A DNA stretch of 25,611 nucleotides from CAZWHE01 sp964633825 (GTDB lineage: Bacteria; Planctomycetota; B15-G4; CAYZWU01): NCBI GenBank assembly GCA_964633825.1, contig CAZWHE010000046.1, positions 1 to 25,611 on the forward strand. Reading direction: 5' to 3'. Positions within the stretch are counted from its first letter, which is position 1. Each line of letters begins with the position of its first letter. The translations under genes were made by a program, and so were the position numbers. Below the pieces are notes generated by a model. It was not told where the DNA came from. It made no database searches and saw only the letters and a program-made list of their open reading frames with translations. Shown here in pieces: positions 7,392 to 15,146 of this stretch.

Positions 7392-8522
7392 ATGTCGACC
7401 GGCATTTACAGGCTCATCAAAAAGGACCCGCTCTCCGCGGCGCGGCGCGGCCGCCTCGACCTGCCGCGCGGGCCGGTGGAAACGCCCGCCTTCATGCCCG
7501 TGGGAACGCAGGGCGCTCTCAAGGCGATGACGCCCCATCAAATGAAGGCAGTCGGCGCCCGAATCGTCCTGGCCAACACGTACCACCTCGCCTGGCGGCC
7601 CGGCGAGAAGGTGGTGAAGAAGCTGGGAGGGCTCCACGCTTTCTCCGGCTGGGACGGGTCGATGCTCACCGATTCCGGCGGGTTCCAAGTCTTTTCGATC
7701 AAGAAAAAATCCATCTCCGAGGAAGGAGTCACCTTCCGCTACGACAGCGACGGGTCGAAAGAGTTCTTTTCACCCGAACGCGCCATCGAGATCCAGGAAG
7801 ACCTGGGCGCCGATATCATCATGGCTTTCGACGAGTGCATTCCTTATCCGTCCACCCACGATTATGCCAAACAATCGACACAGAGAACGATCCGCTGGGC
7901 CAAGCGCTGCATCGAGACCCACAGCCGGGAGGACCAGTTCCTCTTCGGGATCGTGCAGGGGAGCGTTTTCGATGACCTGAGAAGGGACTGCAGCCGCGCC
8001 ATCGCCGACATGGCCTTTGACGGAATAGCCGTTGGAGGCGTCAGCGTGGGCGAGGGGCTCGATCTGCTCAAGAAGGTGCTCGATGTCACGGAACCCCATC
8101 TCCCGGCCGACCGGGTGCGCTACCTCATGGGCGTCGGCTTCCCCGAGGACATTCTCGAATCGGTGGAGAGAGGGATGGATATCTTCGACTGCGTGATCCC
8201 GTCGCGCATGGCGCGCTCGGGCACGCTCTTCACCCCTTTCGGCAAGATCCGCGTGACGAACAACAAGTACCGGAAGGATGCCTACCCGATCGACACATCC
8301 TGCGATTGCTACACCTGCAGCCGCTTCAGCAGGGCCTTTCTCAGACACCTCATTCTCTCGAAAGAGGTCCTGGGATCGACGCTCTGCACCATCCACAACA
8401 TGAGGTATTACCAGAAGCTGATGGACGAGGTGCGTCAATCGATCGAGAAGGGGTGTTTCAGGGAGTTCAAGGCCGATACGATCTCGCGAATGAAGGAGAG
8501 GCCGGAGAAAGACGGGAAATAA
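7392..8522 (+). CDS. tgt: Queuine tRNA-ribosyltransferase (tRNA-guanine transglycosylase)
   Basis: A 376-residue TIM-barrel enzyme that exchanges guanine 34 of GUN-anticodon tRNAs for the queuosine precursor preQ1. Visible marks: RRGRLDLPRGPVETPAFMPVGTQG at the start (residues 18-41), the DSGGFQVFS block with Asp94, GIVQG, GGVSVGEG, YLMGVG, and DIFDCVIPSR with the catalytic Asp. Zinc is bound by a CDCYTC cluster and the later His of CTIHN. The usual PTRNARNG after the nucleophile is PSRMARSG here, a mild variant. Length is normal. The ATG is the first in frame and matches the family N-terminus. Its closest Shine-Dalgarno-like sequence, GAGGA at 7375-7379, belongs to the terminal repeat of the adjacent MITE-like element. 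No other queuosine gene is in the window. Confidence 0.97.
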   Translation: MSTGIYRLIKKDPLSAARRGRLDLPRGPVETPAFMPVGTQGALKAMTPHQMKAVGARIVLANTYHLAWRPGEKVVKKLGGLHAFSGWDGSMLTDSGGFQVFSIKKKSISEEGVTFRYDSDGSKEFFSPERAIEIQEDLGADIIMAFDECIPYPSTHDYAKQSTQRTIRWAKRCIETHSREDQFLFGIVQGSVFDDLRRDCSRAIADMAFDGIAVGGVSVGEGLDLLKKVLDVTEPHLPADRVRYLMGVGFPEDILESVERGMDIFDCVIPSRMARSGTLFTPFGKIRVTNNKYRKDAYPIDTSCDCYTCSRFSRAFLRHLILSKEVLGSTLCTIHNMRYYQKLMDEVRQSIEKGCFREFKADTISRMKERPEKDGK

Positions 8523-8525
8523 GAA

Positions 8526-8633
8526 TCAGAGCCTGACCTTTTTCGCTTTTTTAACGTTCTTCCTATGGTTGTGCTGGCTCGTCGGTCTCTTGCCGTGATT
8601 GGCTCTCTTGATCTTCCGTTTGTTCTTGGCCAT
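8526..8633 (-). CDS. 35-residue basic protein resembling ribosomal protein bL37
   Basis: A short gene from ATG (8631-8633) to TGA (8526-8528) with a good GAGGTG ribosome-binding site and a strong promoter (8719-8747). The product begins MAKNKRKIKRANHGKRPT and is about 45 percent Lys, Arg and His. The MAK start, basic stretch and ANHGKRP motif resemble the small ribosomal protein bL37 described from mycobacterial ribosomes; that comparison is from memory and was not searched. If so, it would bind 23S rRNA. The frame is open further upstream (to 8747), but the promoter lies across that region, so the short form is preferred. It converges on tgt, with 3 bp between the stops. Confidence 0.68.
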   Translation of the reverse strand: MAKNKRKIKRANHGKRPTSQHNHRKNVKKAKKVRL

Positions 8634-8677
8634 GGGACACCTCAATACTCTTCGAACCGCTCCGTCTGCAGCCCGAC

Positions 8678-8701
8678 ACTGTCGGAACAGTCCTTTTTTT
8701 T
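8678..8701 (+). terminator. Possible plus-strand terminator downstream of tgt
   Basis: An ACTGT/ACAGT stem with a CGGA loop is followed by two C residues and eight T residues (8694-8701). tgt transcripts would run antisense through the 35-aa gene and stop here. The 5-bp stem is short. Confidence 0.42.
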
Positions 8702-8718
8702 CAAAAGATAAGCGGAAT

Positions 8719-8747
8719 ACTTTACGCATCGACGAGACCGGTGTCAA
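8719..8747 (-). promoter_or_regulatory. Sigma-70-type promoter for the bL37-like gene
   Basis: On the minus strand a perfect TTGACA (8742-8747), a 17-bp spacer and TAAAGT (8719-8724, 4 of 6). The leader would be about 80 nt and would contain the reverse of the ACTGT/ACAGT hairpin. Confidence 0.6.
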
Positions 8748-8843
8748 GCAAACTGCCGAAAAGAAAGCGCCCTTCGGCGGAAAGGGCCGCCCGCTCCAAA
8801 AAGGAATCGTTGCGGAAATCCTCGATTCCGCGCTTATACCGTG

Positions 8844-8849
8844 TAAAAT
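8844..8849 (+). promoter_or_regulatory. Possible -10 element for a leaderless mRNA of the 298-aa gene
   Basis: TAAAAT (5 of 6) ends exactly six bases before the ATG at 8856, and no Shine-Dalgarno precedes that ATG. The -35 region is weak. The arrangement copies that upstream of 3194 and 13931. Confidence 0.35.
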
Positions 8850-8855
8850 AGACGC

Positions 8856-9752
8856 ATGATTCTCACCCTGATTCTTCTGATCTGTTTATTGGGCGGCGGA
8901 CTGGATAACCACCTTCCCGACAATACCTTCGCCGTCCTTTCCATCAACCCGAAAGCCCTCGCGGAAACACCAGCCTTTGCAAAAATCAGGGAGAAGTTCA
9001 TCAAAAAATCAGGTCTGGACAAACTTCTGAAAGACCTCGACACGATCGCCGGGATCCGTTTTTTCGAGGAAGTCGACGAGGTCACGCTCATCGTTCCTTT
9101 CGATGTCGAGACAAGAAAGAATGTGAGAATCATCATTCGCGGGGCTTTCCAGGCCGGCGGGCTTCTCAGCCTGGCCGAGGCCAAGGGGATGGACATCGAC
9201 GACAACGCGCGTGCCGGAGCCTGCATCCTCACCCTCCCCGGCCAAGAGGACAAGGCCATCGGGATACTCGAGGACGGCGCCGTCATGATCGCCAACAAAA
9301 AGGACATCGTAAAGGCTTGCAGGGGAATGGACGGATCCCGCGAAGGCCGTCTCGACCCTTCGATGAACGCGGCTCTATCAGCAGCGGACTTCGACTCGAT
9401 GATCTGGGGAGCATTCCTCCTGCCGAGCCGCTATTCGGCGGTTCTGGGCGGAGGCACCAAGATCCCCGTGGGCCGGATCGAAAGGGTCACCTTTCACGTT
9501 GATGCGGCCTATGACTTCTTTTTCAAGTTTTACCTGACTCTCAAAGACGGCATGGAACCGAAGGAGTTTATCGACCGCGTCAACAGCGAGCTCGGCCTGG
9601 AGGAATCCAAAGACCGCCGCGGCAAGAAACCGAAAAAAGCTCTCGACCTTCCGGAAGACTTCAAGATGGCGCCTTCGGGAAAGAGGGAGGTTTTCATTTC
9701 GTTCAGCCTGACACCGGCCGTGATCAATGAGGCTATATCCTCAATGAAATGA
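8856..9752 (+). CDS. Exported protein of unknown function
   Basis: A 298-residue protein with a short hydrophobic N-terminus (MILTLILLICLLGGGL) that looks like a Sec signal or anchor, so the rest is probably periplasmic. The body alternates strands and helices: LPDNTFAVLSINPKAL, then a helix with FAKIREKFIKKSGL, an IVPFDVETRKNVRIIIRG strand pair, and later GILEDGAVMIANKKDIVKAC. Repeats of the type gaVmIaNkkD and the NTFAVLSINP opening resemble the large, poorly characterised exported proteins of Planctomycetota and Acidobacteriota that monitor or bind peptides, but I do not recognise a named domain. A basic segment, DRRGKKPKK, lies at about residue 248. The stop overlaps the next lipoprotein gene by 4 bp, so the two products probably act together. 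Confidence 0.78.
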   Translation: MILTLILLICLLGGGLDNHLPDNTFAVLSINPKALAETPAFAKIREKFIKKSGLDKLLKDLDTIAGIRFFEEVDEVTLIVPFDVETRKNVRIIIRGAFQAGGLLSLAEAKGMDIDDNARAGACILTLPGQEDKAIGILEDGAVMIANKKDIVKACRGMDGSREGRLDPSMNAALSAADFDSMIWGAFLLPSRYSAVLGGGTKIPVGRIERVTFHVDAAYDFFFKFYLTLKDGMEPKEFIDRVNSELGLEESKDRRGKKPKKALDLPEDFKMAPSGKREVFISFSLTPAVINEAISSMK

Positions 9753-11935
9753 AGATTCCCACGACATTGCCCACGCTCTTCATCATTCCCATGCTGATCC
9801 TGGCAACAGCATGCGGGAAAACCGAGAAACCGGCGGGATCTCCGCCCGAAAGCTCGGACCGGCGGGGCATTTCCATCGAATCGATTACCGATAAGGTCCG
9901 CCGGGACCGGGAAGGCTTCTTTCCCGAGCTTCCGCTCGATTTCACGATCACGGGCTTTCCGCCCGGCGGCCCATCGGGAACGACGAGCGACAAGACCCCC
10001 CTGGCGCGTTTTTATTCCAACGGAAGCATACAGGCTCCGGCCCGGGCGCCGAACATGGCCGTTTGGGTGTACAGAACGGACACAAACAAGCTTTACACTC
10101 CCAAAGCCGATTCGGTCAGCCTCTCCCTTGCCGACGGGTACCTGCCTTTCCCGAAAGCGCGATGGAAAGCCGGTGAAGGAATCGAGGTCCGCACGGAATT
10201 GACTCCCCTCATACCGGAAGAAAAGGGGGAGAGACCTCTTTTTCTCTATCGAGTGCAGCTCTTCAACGCATCCCCTGAAAAGAAGAAGGCCGGAATCTGT
10301 TTCGCCATCCGGTCCTTCAGCGCGGTAACAGCCGACGGCCCTCTTCTCTCGGCCGGCGGCTCGATCCTGGCGCTCTGTCCCCGGCCGCCCGATTGGCTGG
10401 CCGAAATCCCGCCTCCATCGAAGAAAAGCGCTCCCCTCACGCTGTGCTGTTTCAGCAAAAATCTTCCGGCTGCAAAAGGAGAGTTCGGAGCTTCCATACC
10501 GGCCTGCGATCTCTTCTTTCTCCTGCCCACCGACGGCAAACCCCTGCCCGGGCTCGAGCAGCGCGATATCATGATCCGGTACGCCGGAACACACACCGCG
10601 TGGAAAAGCCGGGACCTTCTCAACAAAACGAAATATCACCTCCCTGACCAGGGGCTCGCCGAGACCTGGCGCGCCGCCCTCGCCCGGCTCATCCTTTATG
10701 CCTCGGACAAAGGACTCGACGGCGATCCCCTTCTTCCCCGATCCGTTCGCGTCGGGGAGATTGTTTCGGCTGCAGCCGCCCTGAACAGGGCAAGCCGGTT
10801 CAGGGCCGCCCGATTTCTTCTCGAAGGCTTTGACAAAAACATCGGGCCCGACGGCCGCGCACTCTTCGGCCTGGCCGATCACTATCGTTTCACCCGCGAT
10901 AAAGGATGGCTCGAAAAAAAAGCTTCTACTATTATTAATGCAGCTGATGAATTGACCCGCCTTTTAGAAGCCGAATCAAACGCTCTTTTGAGCCAAGGGG
11001 CGTTTTTTCAGGGGAAAAGGGATTCCGCCCAAACCGACCGCATCCTCTATTCTGATAACTTCTGGGCGCTTATAGGATTGGAAGAGGCCGCTTACATTGC
11101 ATCCGAGCTGGGAATGCCGGAAAAAGCCGAAAGATACGGAACACAAGCCCGCAATCTCGGGGAAGCGCTCTTCTCATCGATCGAAACCGCGATGGATGAA
11201 AGCGGAGAGCCGCTCATCCCGGAAGGACCCCATGGAGGCATGAATCCGCAAGCCGCCGTCAACAACGGCGCCGGCGCCTGGCCGGGATCCTTATTGACCT
11301 ACAAAAACCAGCGTGCGGCCAGGGGCTTCGAGCTCTACTGGAAAAAGTGGTTCACCAATCCCGAGGGAGCTCTTTTCGACGGCGATCTCGTTCTTTCGGA
11401 GGGCATGGAAATGGGCCTTCCCCTTCTCTCTCTCCGTCTGAAAAGATATCCTCAGCTTATTCTCGAGTGGTACGGCAAGCACGTGACTCTTCCCGGAGCT
11501 CACACCTGGAAAGCCGCCATGCCCCTCGCCGGAACGACCGCCGCCGCCCCGGAAAGCACGGCGCCGAGCCTGCGTGCCGATGCCGCATACGTAACACTCC
11601 TCAGAAACATGTTCATCATGGAATCGGGGGAGTATCTCTTCCTGGCGCCCGGCATAACGCTTCGGTGGTTCGGCATGCAGGAAGAGATCGGAATCGACAA
11701 CGCTCCAACGATCTTCGGAAACGTGTCGTACCGGATCAGAAACCGCCTGCTCACCACGACGATCGATCTTCTCAACACCACGGCCGTGCCCCCGAGGGGG
11801 TACAAAATGAACCAGATTCAACCCACCGAAAACTACACTCTCAACGTGGATGGGAAGGTTTTTCAATGTACGAACCAGGATTCAATCGTTATCTTTCCGA
11901 AGGGAGCGAAGAGAATCGAAATTCAGTGGCATTAA
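9749..11935 (+). CDS. Large lipoprotein, possible (alpha/alpha)6-barrel glycoside hydrolase relative
   Basis: A 728-residue protein with a lipoprotein signal (LATAC, Cys22). Residues about 45-290 look like a beta-rich domain. From about 300 to 620 there are repeated helices with aromatic and acidic residues, including LADHYRFTRDKGWLEKKA, ILYSDNFWALIGLEEAAYIASELGM, NNGAGAWPGS and GAHTWKAAMPLA. A final beta domain follows: LAPGITLRWF and, near the end, YTLNVDGKVFQ. Beta domain, helical barrel, beta domain is the layout of six-hairpin glycosidases, and the phrase with trailing runs of alpha-helices resembles them, but no catalytic pair can be named. It is translationally coupled to the 298-aa exported protein. 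Codons at about 10905-11080 are visibly AT-richer than the rest of the gene. Carbohydrate activity is a guess. Confidence 0.82.
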   Translation: MKIPTTLPTLFIIPMLILATACGKTEKPAGSPPESSDRRGISIESITDKVRRDREGFFPELPLDFTITGFPPGGPSGTTSDKTPLARFYSNGSIQAPARAPNMAVWVYRTDTNKLYTPKADSVSLSLADGYLPFPKARWKAGEGIEVRTELTPLIPEEKGERPLFLYRVQLFNASPEKKKAGICFAIRSFSAVTADGPLLSAGGSILALCPRPPDWLAEIPPPSKKSAPLTLCCFSKNLPAAKGEFGASIPACDLFFLLPTDGKPLPGLEQRDIMIRYAGTHTAWKSRDLLNKTKYHLPDQGLAETWRAALARLILYASDKGLDGDPLLPRSVRVGEIVSAAAALNRASRFRAARFLLEGFDKNIGPDGRALFGLADHYRFTRDKGWLEKKASTIINAADELTRLLEAESNALLSQGAFFQGKRDSAQTDRILYSDNFWALIGLEEAAYIASELGMPEKAERYGTQARNLGEALFSSIETAMDESGEPLIPEGPHGGMNPQAAVNNGAGAWPGSLLTYKNQRAARGFELYWKKWFTNPEGALFDGDLVLSEGMEMGLPLLSLRLKRYPQLILEWYGKHVTLPGAHTWKAAMPLAGTTAAAPESTAPSLRADAAYVTLLRNMFIMESGEYLFLAPGITLRWFGMQEEIGIDNAPTIFGNVSYRIRNRLLTTTIDLLNTTAVPPRGYKMNQIQPTENYTLNVDGKVFQCTNQDSIVIFPKGAKRIEIQWH

Positions 11936-11942
11936 TTCGAAG

Positions 11943-11984
11943 CGGTTCTATTATGTATAGAGCAGCGTTTTTATTTTTTTCCAC
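11943..11984 (+). terminator. Possible terminator after the lipoprotein gene
   Basis: A weak TTCTAT/ATAGAG stem with a 5-nt loop is followed by an interrupted T run (five T, A, seven T). A second hairpin without a T run, GCGGTTC/GAGCCGC, is at 11989-12005. The remaining gap to 12070 is AT-rich and may hold a promoter I cannot define. Confidence 0.35.
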
Positions 11985-12070
11985 CAGAGCGGTTCTTTGA
12001 GCCGCGAGAAATTCCGAATGATTTAATTGATTAAGTACCAATGAATTAACCCTTTTCTGAGAGAATCCAA

Positions 12071-12907
12071 ATGATCAAAACCGGTATTTATGTTGATGCG
12101 GAGAACATCCGCCTTTCCGGCGGATATGGAATGCGGTATGAGATCCTCTACGAGTACGGTTCTCAGGGAAATTCCGAGATACTGAGAGCCAATTCTTATG
12201 TGATCGAAGATCGGGAGCTCACGACTCACGATGAAGAAGTCAGAGCCAAACTCTATCGTTATCATGACATTCTGAGAGGCTGCGGTTTCAAACTGATCAA
12301 GAAACAGATCCGGCGATATACCAATGCAAACGGCGAGACAACGGTCAAGGCGAACACGGATATGGATATGGCGATTGATGCCCTTCTCCAGGCCCGGAAT
12401 TTGGACCGCATCATTCTTCTGACCGGCGACGGAGATTTCTGCCGCCTTGTCACCGCGGTCCAGAACATGGGATGCAGGGTGGAAGTGATCGGTTTTCTGA
12501 ACGTCTCCAAGGCGCTCAAGGAAGCGGCCGATTTCTTTATTTCGGGCTTTCTGGTTCCCGGCCTCCTGCCTGCCGACGCCCCTCCCCGGACCCCGGGTGA
12601 AACACCGAAGACATCGAGCGAATCAGAGAGGATTTACAGCGACAACGGTTCGATCCTCCGGGGACATCCCGTAAGTTACAAACAGGATAAAGGATACGGT
12701 TTCTTCCGTTACCTCGAAAGGATAGAGGGGGATCTGATCAAGAGGGAGGTTTACTTCCATCACAGCCAGCTCGTTGAAGATTACAGCTCCGACCTCATGT
12801 GCAACCCGTCGAACATCTTCGAGTTTCGCCTCGTCCCCAGCACCGTAAAGGACGGGGACCTGATGGCGGCCGAGATCAGACTCCTTCACACCAACGTCGT
12901 TCTATAA
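12071..12907 (+). CDS. NYN-domain nuclease-like protein with a C-terminal cold-shock-type domain
   Basis: A 278-residue protein. Residues 1 to about 165 are a NYN (LabA/DUF88-type, PIN-like) domain: YVDAENI with Asp9, KANTDMDMAIDALL and LTGDGDFCRLV supply the acidic residues that bind metal in this superfamily, whose members include RNases acting on RNA. After a Pro-rich linker (about 170-190) the last 90 residues start GSILRGHPVSYKQDKGYGFFRY and contain EVYFHHSQL, matching the cold-shock RNA-binding fold. A probable RNA-cleaving or RNA-binding protein in the cytoplasm. A GAGAG ribosome-binding site precedes the ATG. The stop TAA shares one base with the ATG of the radical SAM gene. Confidence 0.92.
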   Translation: MIKTGIYVDAENIRLSGGYGMRYEILYEYGSQGNSEILRANSYVIEDRELTTHDEEVRAKLYRYHDILRGCGFKLIKKQIRRYTNANGETTVKANTDMDMAIDALLQARNLDRIILLTGDGDFCRLVTAVQNMGCRVEVIGFLNVSKALKEAADFFISGFLVPGLLPADAPPRTPGETPKTSSESERIYSDNGSILRGHPVSYKQDKGYGFFRYLERIEGDLIKREVYFHHSQLVEDYSSDLMCNPSNIFEFRLVPSTVKDGDLMAAEIRLLHTNVVL

Positions 12908-13776
12908 TGCAATACGAAGGCAATATCTTCCGCCCGCCATCCGAGGCCGCCTCCCTGATCCTGCAAGCCACGATCGGATGTTCTTACAATAAATGTACGT
13001 TCTGCGCCATGTACAGGGATACGGCGTTTCGAATCCGCCCCATGAACGAGATCGCCGAAGACATCGAGACGGCCCGGAAATACTATGGCTCCGGGGTGCG
13101 GAAGATCTTTTTGGCCGACGGAGACGCGCTGATCATGAGAACGGCGCATCTCGAAAAGATTGCGGCCTGCCTCGAAGAGCACTTCCCCCGTCTTCAGAGG
13201 ATCTCGGTCTATGCCACACCCCAAGCGCTCCTCCTCAAGAAACCCGAAGAGTTCGAACACCTGAAATCCCTGAAATACGCCAACGTCTATCTCGGCGTGG
13301 AGAGCGGATCGGATACCGTTCTCGAGCTCCTGAAAAAGGGAGTCACCCAGGAGGAAATGATCGAAGCGGGACGGAAAGCGGTCCGGGCGGGCCTGAAGCT
13401 TTCAACAATGATCATCCTCGGCGCGGGCGGGCCGGACCTGGCCCATGAACACGCCGTCGAATCGGCAAAAGTCCTGAACGCAATCAACCCTCGTTTTATT
13501 TCCACTCTCACCATGATGGTCATACCCGGCACCCCTCTCCACGAATGGTTGGATCAGGGAAAGTACATCCCGCCCACACCGCGCCAATGCGTGGAGGAGC
13601 TGAAAGACCTCATCGTCAATCTCGATGTGCGGGGATCGATCTTCCGCGCCAATCATGTGTCGAACATGGTTTCGCCGGCCGGCACGCTGCCGAAAGACAA
13701 GAAGAGAATGGTTCGCGAGATCGAGGGCGTTCTGGCCGGTCCGATTCCGGATGAATTCGGTTCGAGGGGATATTAA
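12907..13776 (+). CDS. Radical SAM enzyme of unknown substrate
   Basis: A 289-residue protein. C25-S-Y-N-K-C30-T-F-C33 is a CX4CX2C variant of the cluster motif, in the phrase QATIGCSYNKCTFCAMYRD that opens a COG1032-like group; FLADGDALIM, YLGVESGSDTVLELLKKG and IILGAGGP are the later barrel strands that bind SAM. The three cysteines should hold a [4Fe-4S] cluster that splits S-adenosylmethionine. There is no cobalamin-binding N-terminal domain and no C-terminal SPASM extension, so this is a bare barrel. The ATG at 12907 overlaps the NYN stop codon; the frame is open further upstream, but that part is the NYN gene in another frame. Substrate unknown. Confidence 0.9.
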   Translation: MQYEGNIFRPPSEAASLILQATIGCSYNKCTFCAMYRDTAFRIRPMNEIAEDIETARKYYGSGVRKIFLADGDALIMRTAHLEKIAACLEEHFPRLQRISVYATPQALLLKKPEEFEHLKSLKYANVYLGVESGSDTVLELLKKGVTQEEMIEAGRKAVRAGLKLSTMIILGAGGPDLAHEHAVESAKVLNAINPRFISTLTMMVIPGTPLHEWLDQGKYIPPTPRQCVEELKDLIVNLDVRGSIFRANHVSNMVSPAGTLPKDKKRMVREIEGVLAGPIPDEFGSRGY

Positions 13777-13860
13777 GTCCATCCTAATCCCTGCTCGATC
13801 CCCCTTTTCAGCAGAAAAATTAATCCCCAAACCAAAGTAATTTTTTACTGATATTTCTTC

Positions 13861-13893
13861 TTGAATTCGGTTTAGAGTCTATTATTTGAATTC
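13861..13893 (+). promoter_or_regulatory. Direct repeats of TTGAATTC upstream of the Rrf2 gene
   Basis: Two identical 8-bp TTGAATTC boxes, at 13861-13868 and 13886-13893, are 25 bp apart start to start. They lie in the AT-rich leader of the cluster and could be an operator or -35 elements. AGATATCT and TATCTATT repeats follow at 13895-13919. TTTAAT (13919-13924), six bases before the ATG, is a possible -10 of a leaderless transcript. Confidence 0.35.
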
Positions 13894-13930
13894 TAGATAT
13901 CTTTATCTATTTATCTATTTTAATTGGTCA

Positions 13931-14371
13931 ATGATCTCTCAAACTGCCGAATATGCACTGCGGGCCGTGACGTGGTTGGCACTACACACGAATTCGCCCC
14001 AGACAACGAGCCAGATCGCAAAAGGGATGAACATTCCCGCCGGGTACCTCTCCAAAGTGCTCCAGACAATGGTCCGAGCCGGATTGGTTGCCTCGCGACG
14101 CGGGCTTGGCGGAGGGTTTACCCTTCAAAAAGATCCATCGGAAATCACACCGCTCGAGGTGATCAACACGGTCGACCCCCTGAAACGTTTCGATGTCTGT
14201 CCCCTGGGCCAAACAAATAAACACAAAAACAAACTCTGTCCCTTGCACGACAGGCTCTATTCCGCCATGGCATTGATCGAGAACGCTTTCGGAAGCTGTT
14301 CGATTCAGGAGCTTTGTTTAATCAAGGATGCTGATCCGGTTGACTATGGAAAGGACGGCGCTGATGGATGA
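13931..14371 (+). CDS. Rrf2-family transcriptional regulator
   Basis: A 146-residue winged-helix regulator: MISQTAEYALRAVTWLA is the standard Rrf2 opening, PAGYLSKVLQTMVRAGLV the recognition helix and RGLGGGFTLQKDP the wing. Cys90, Cys103, Cys123 and Cys129 lie in the C-terminal part (VCPLGQ, KLCPLHDRL, GSCSIQELC), where NsrR and IscR hold an iron-sulfur cluster, so it probably senses nitric oxide, nitrite stress or iron-sulfur status and controls the genes behind it. The spacing of the first pair (12 residues) is wider than in classic NsrR. The start is 13931, where homology begins; no Shine-Dalgarno is present. The stop overlaps the tetraheme gene by 8 bp, so it is autoregulated with the respiratory operon if co-transcribed. 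Confidence 0.93.
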   Translation: MISQTAEYALRAVTWLALHTNSPQTTSQIAKGMNIPAGYLSKVLQTMVRAGLVASRRGLGGGFTLQKDPSEITPLEVINTVDPLKRFDVCPLGQTNKHKNKLCPLHDRLYSAMALIENAFGSCSIQELCLIKDADPVDYGKDGADG

Positions 14372-15146
14372 TATCAACAGGCCTCAGAATCCACCGGAAG
14401 GCAGGATCGGTTCTTTCGTCGGAATCGCGTTCTTCCTGCTTGCGGGATGGTTTCTTCTGGGGCCCGATCTGAATGATATTCCCGATAGCAAGTCGGTGTC
14501 GATTCACAAGGATCATCTCAGCACCGCTCCCCGCCGCAAGATGCTGGGAGACCCGCCGTTCATCGAGATCGATGGTTTTTCACGGACATGCGCCGAGTGC
14601 CACAAGCTCTTTCCGGCCAGGGACGAGACACCCGAAAAGCTCCTGAAGCACGCCCACATTGTGCTCGACCACGGAATCAACGACCGCTGCCGGAACTGCC
14701 ACGATACGAAGGACCGCGACAGGCTTCTCCTCCACAGCGGGGAGTCGATCCCTTACAAGAGGGTGATCGAGCTCTGCGCCAAGTGCCACGGTCCGACTTA
14801 CCGGGACTGGCAGCTCGGAATGCACGGCCGGACGAACGGGTTTTGGGATGCCACCCGCGGTGAGATGCGCCGTCTCGACTGTACGGAATGTCATGATCCC
14901 CATAACCCGCGCGTCCCGGCCATGGATCCCGTCATGCCGCTGCCTCCCCCGTACGCACTGCGGGCATTCGACGGTTCCGGCGGCCTAAAGGCCGAAGGCG
15001 GCGGCCGGAAGGCCGCAGGCGATTTCGACGTCCCCGTCGGCGATTTCGGCGAGGCCGATCCTCTTCGAAAAGCTTTGCAGCGCGTCGATCGGACCGCATT
15101 TCCGAGCAACGCCGGTCAGGACCAACAAGATAAGGACGAGCAGTGA
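14364..15146 (+). CDS. Membrane-anchored tetraheme cytochrome c
   Basis: A 260-residue protein with an N-terminal membrane helix (about residues 17-34) and four CXXCH motifs at Cys76, Cys109, Cys138 and Cys173, after which many histidines (for example LGMHGR and HDPHNP) can serve as distal ligands. This is a cytochrome c3/NapC/NrfH-like electron carrier anchored at the periplasmic face. The tail (200-260) is low in heme motifs and includes a 21-bp tandem duplication (14979-15020) coding GGLKAEG/GGRKAAG. It is translated from an ATG overlapping the Rrf2 stop, with AAAGGA upstream, and its own stop overlaps the ATG of the iron-sulfur gene. Order and spacing suggest it passes electrons from the FeS/NrfD complex to the octaheme protein. 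Confidence 0.92.
   Translation: MDDINRPQNPPEGRIGSFVGIAFFLLAGWFLLGPDLNDIPDSKSVSIHKDHLSTAPRRKMLGDPPFIEIDGFSRTCAECHKLFPARDETPEKLLKHAHIVLDHGINDRCRNCHDTKDRDRLLLHSGESIPYKRVIELCAKCHGPTYRDWQLGMHGRTNGFWDATRGEMRRLDCTECHDPHNPRVPAMDPVMPLPPPYALRAFDGSGGLKAEGGGRKAAGDFDVPVGDFGEADPLRKALQRVDRTAFPSNAGQDQQDKDEQ
14979..15020 (+). repeat. Two copies of a 21-bp in-frame tandem repeat
   Basis: 14979-14999 and 15000-15020 match at 18 of 21 positions and code for GGLKAEG and GGRKAAG in the tail of the tetraheme protein. Confidence 0.7.

Noticed and set aside
9530..10882. A 450-codon minus-strand open frame opposite the two exported-protein genes
   Set aside because: No domain or ribosome-binding site; the plus strand has a coupled signal-peptide/lipoprotein pair.
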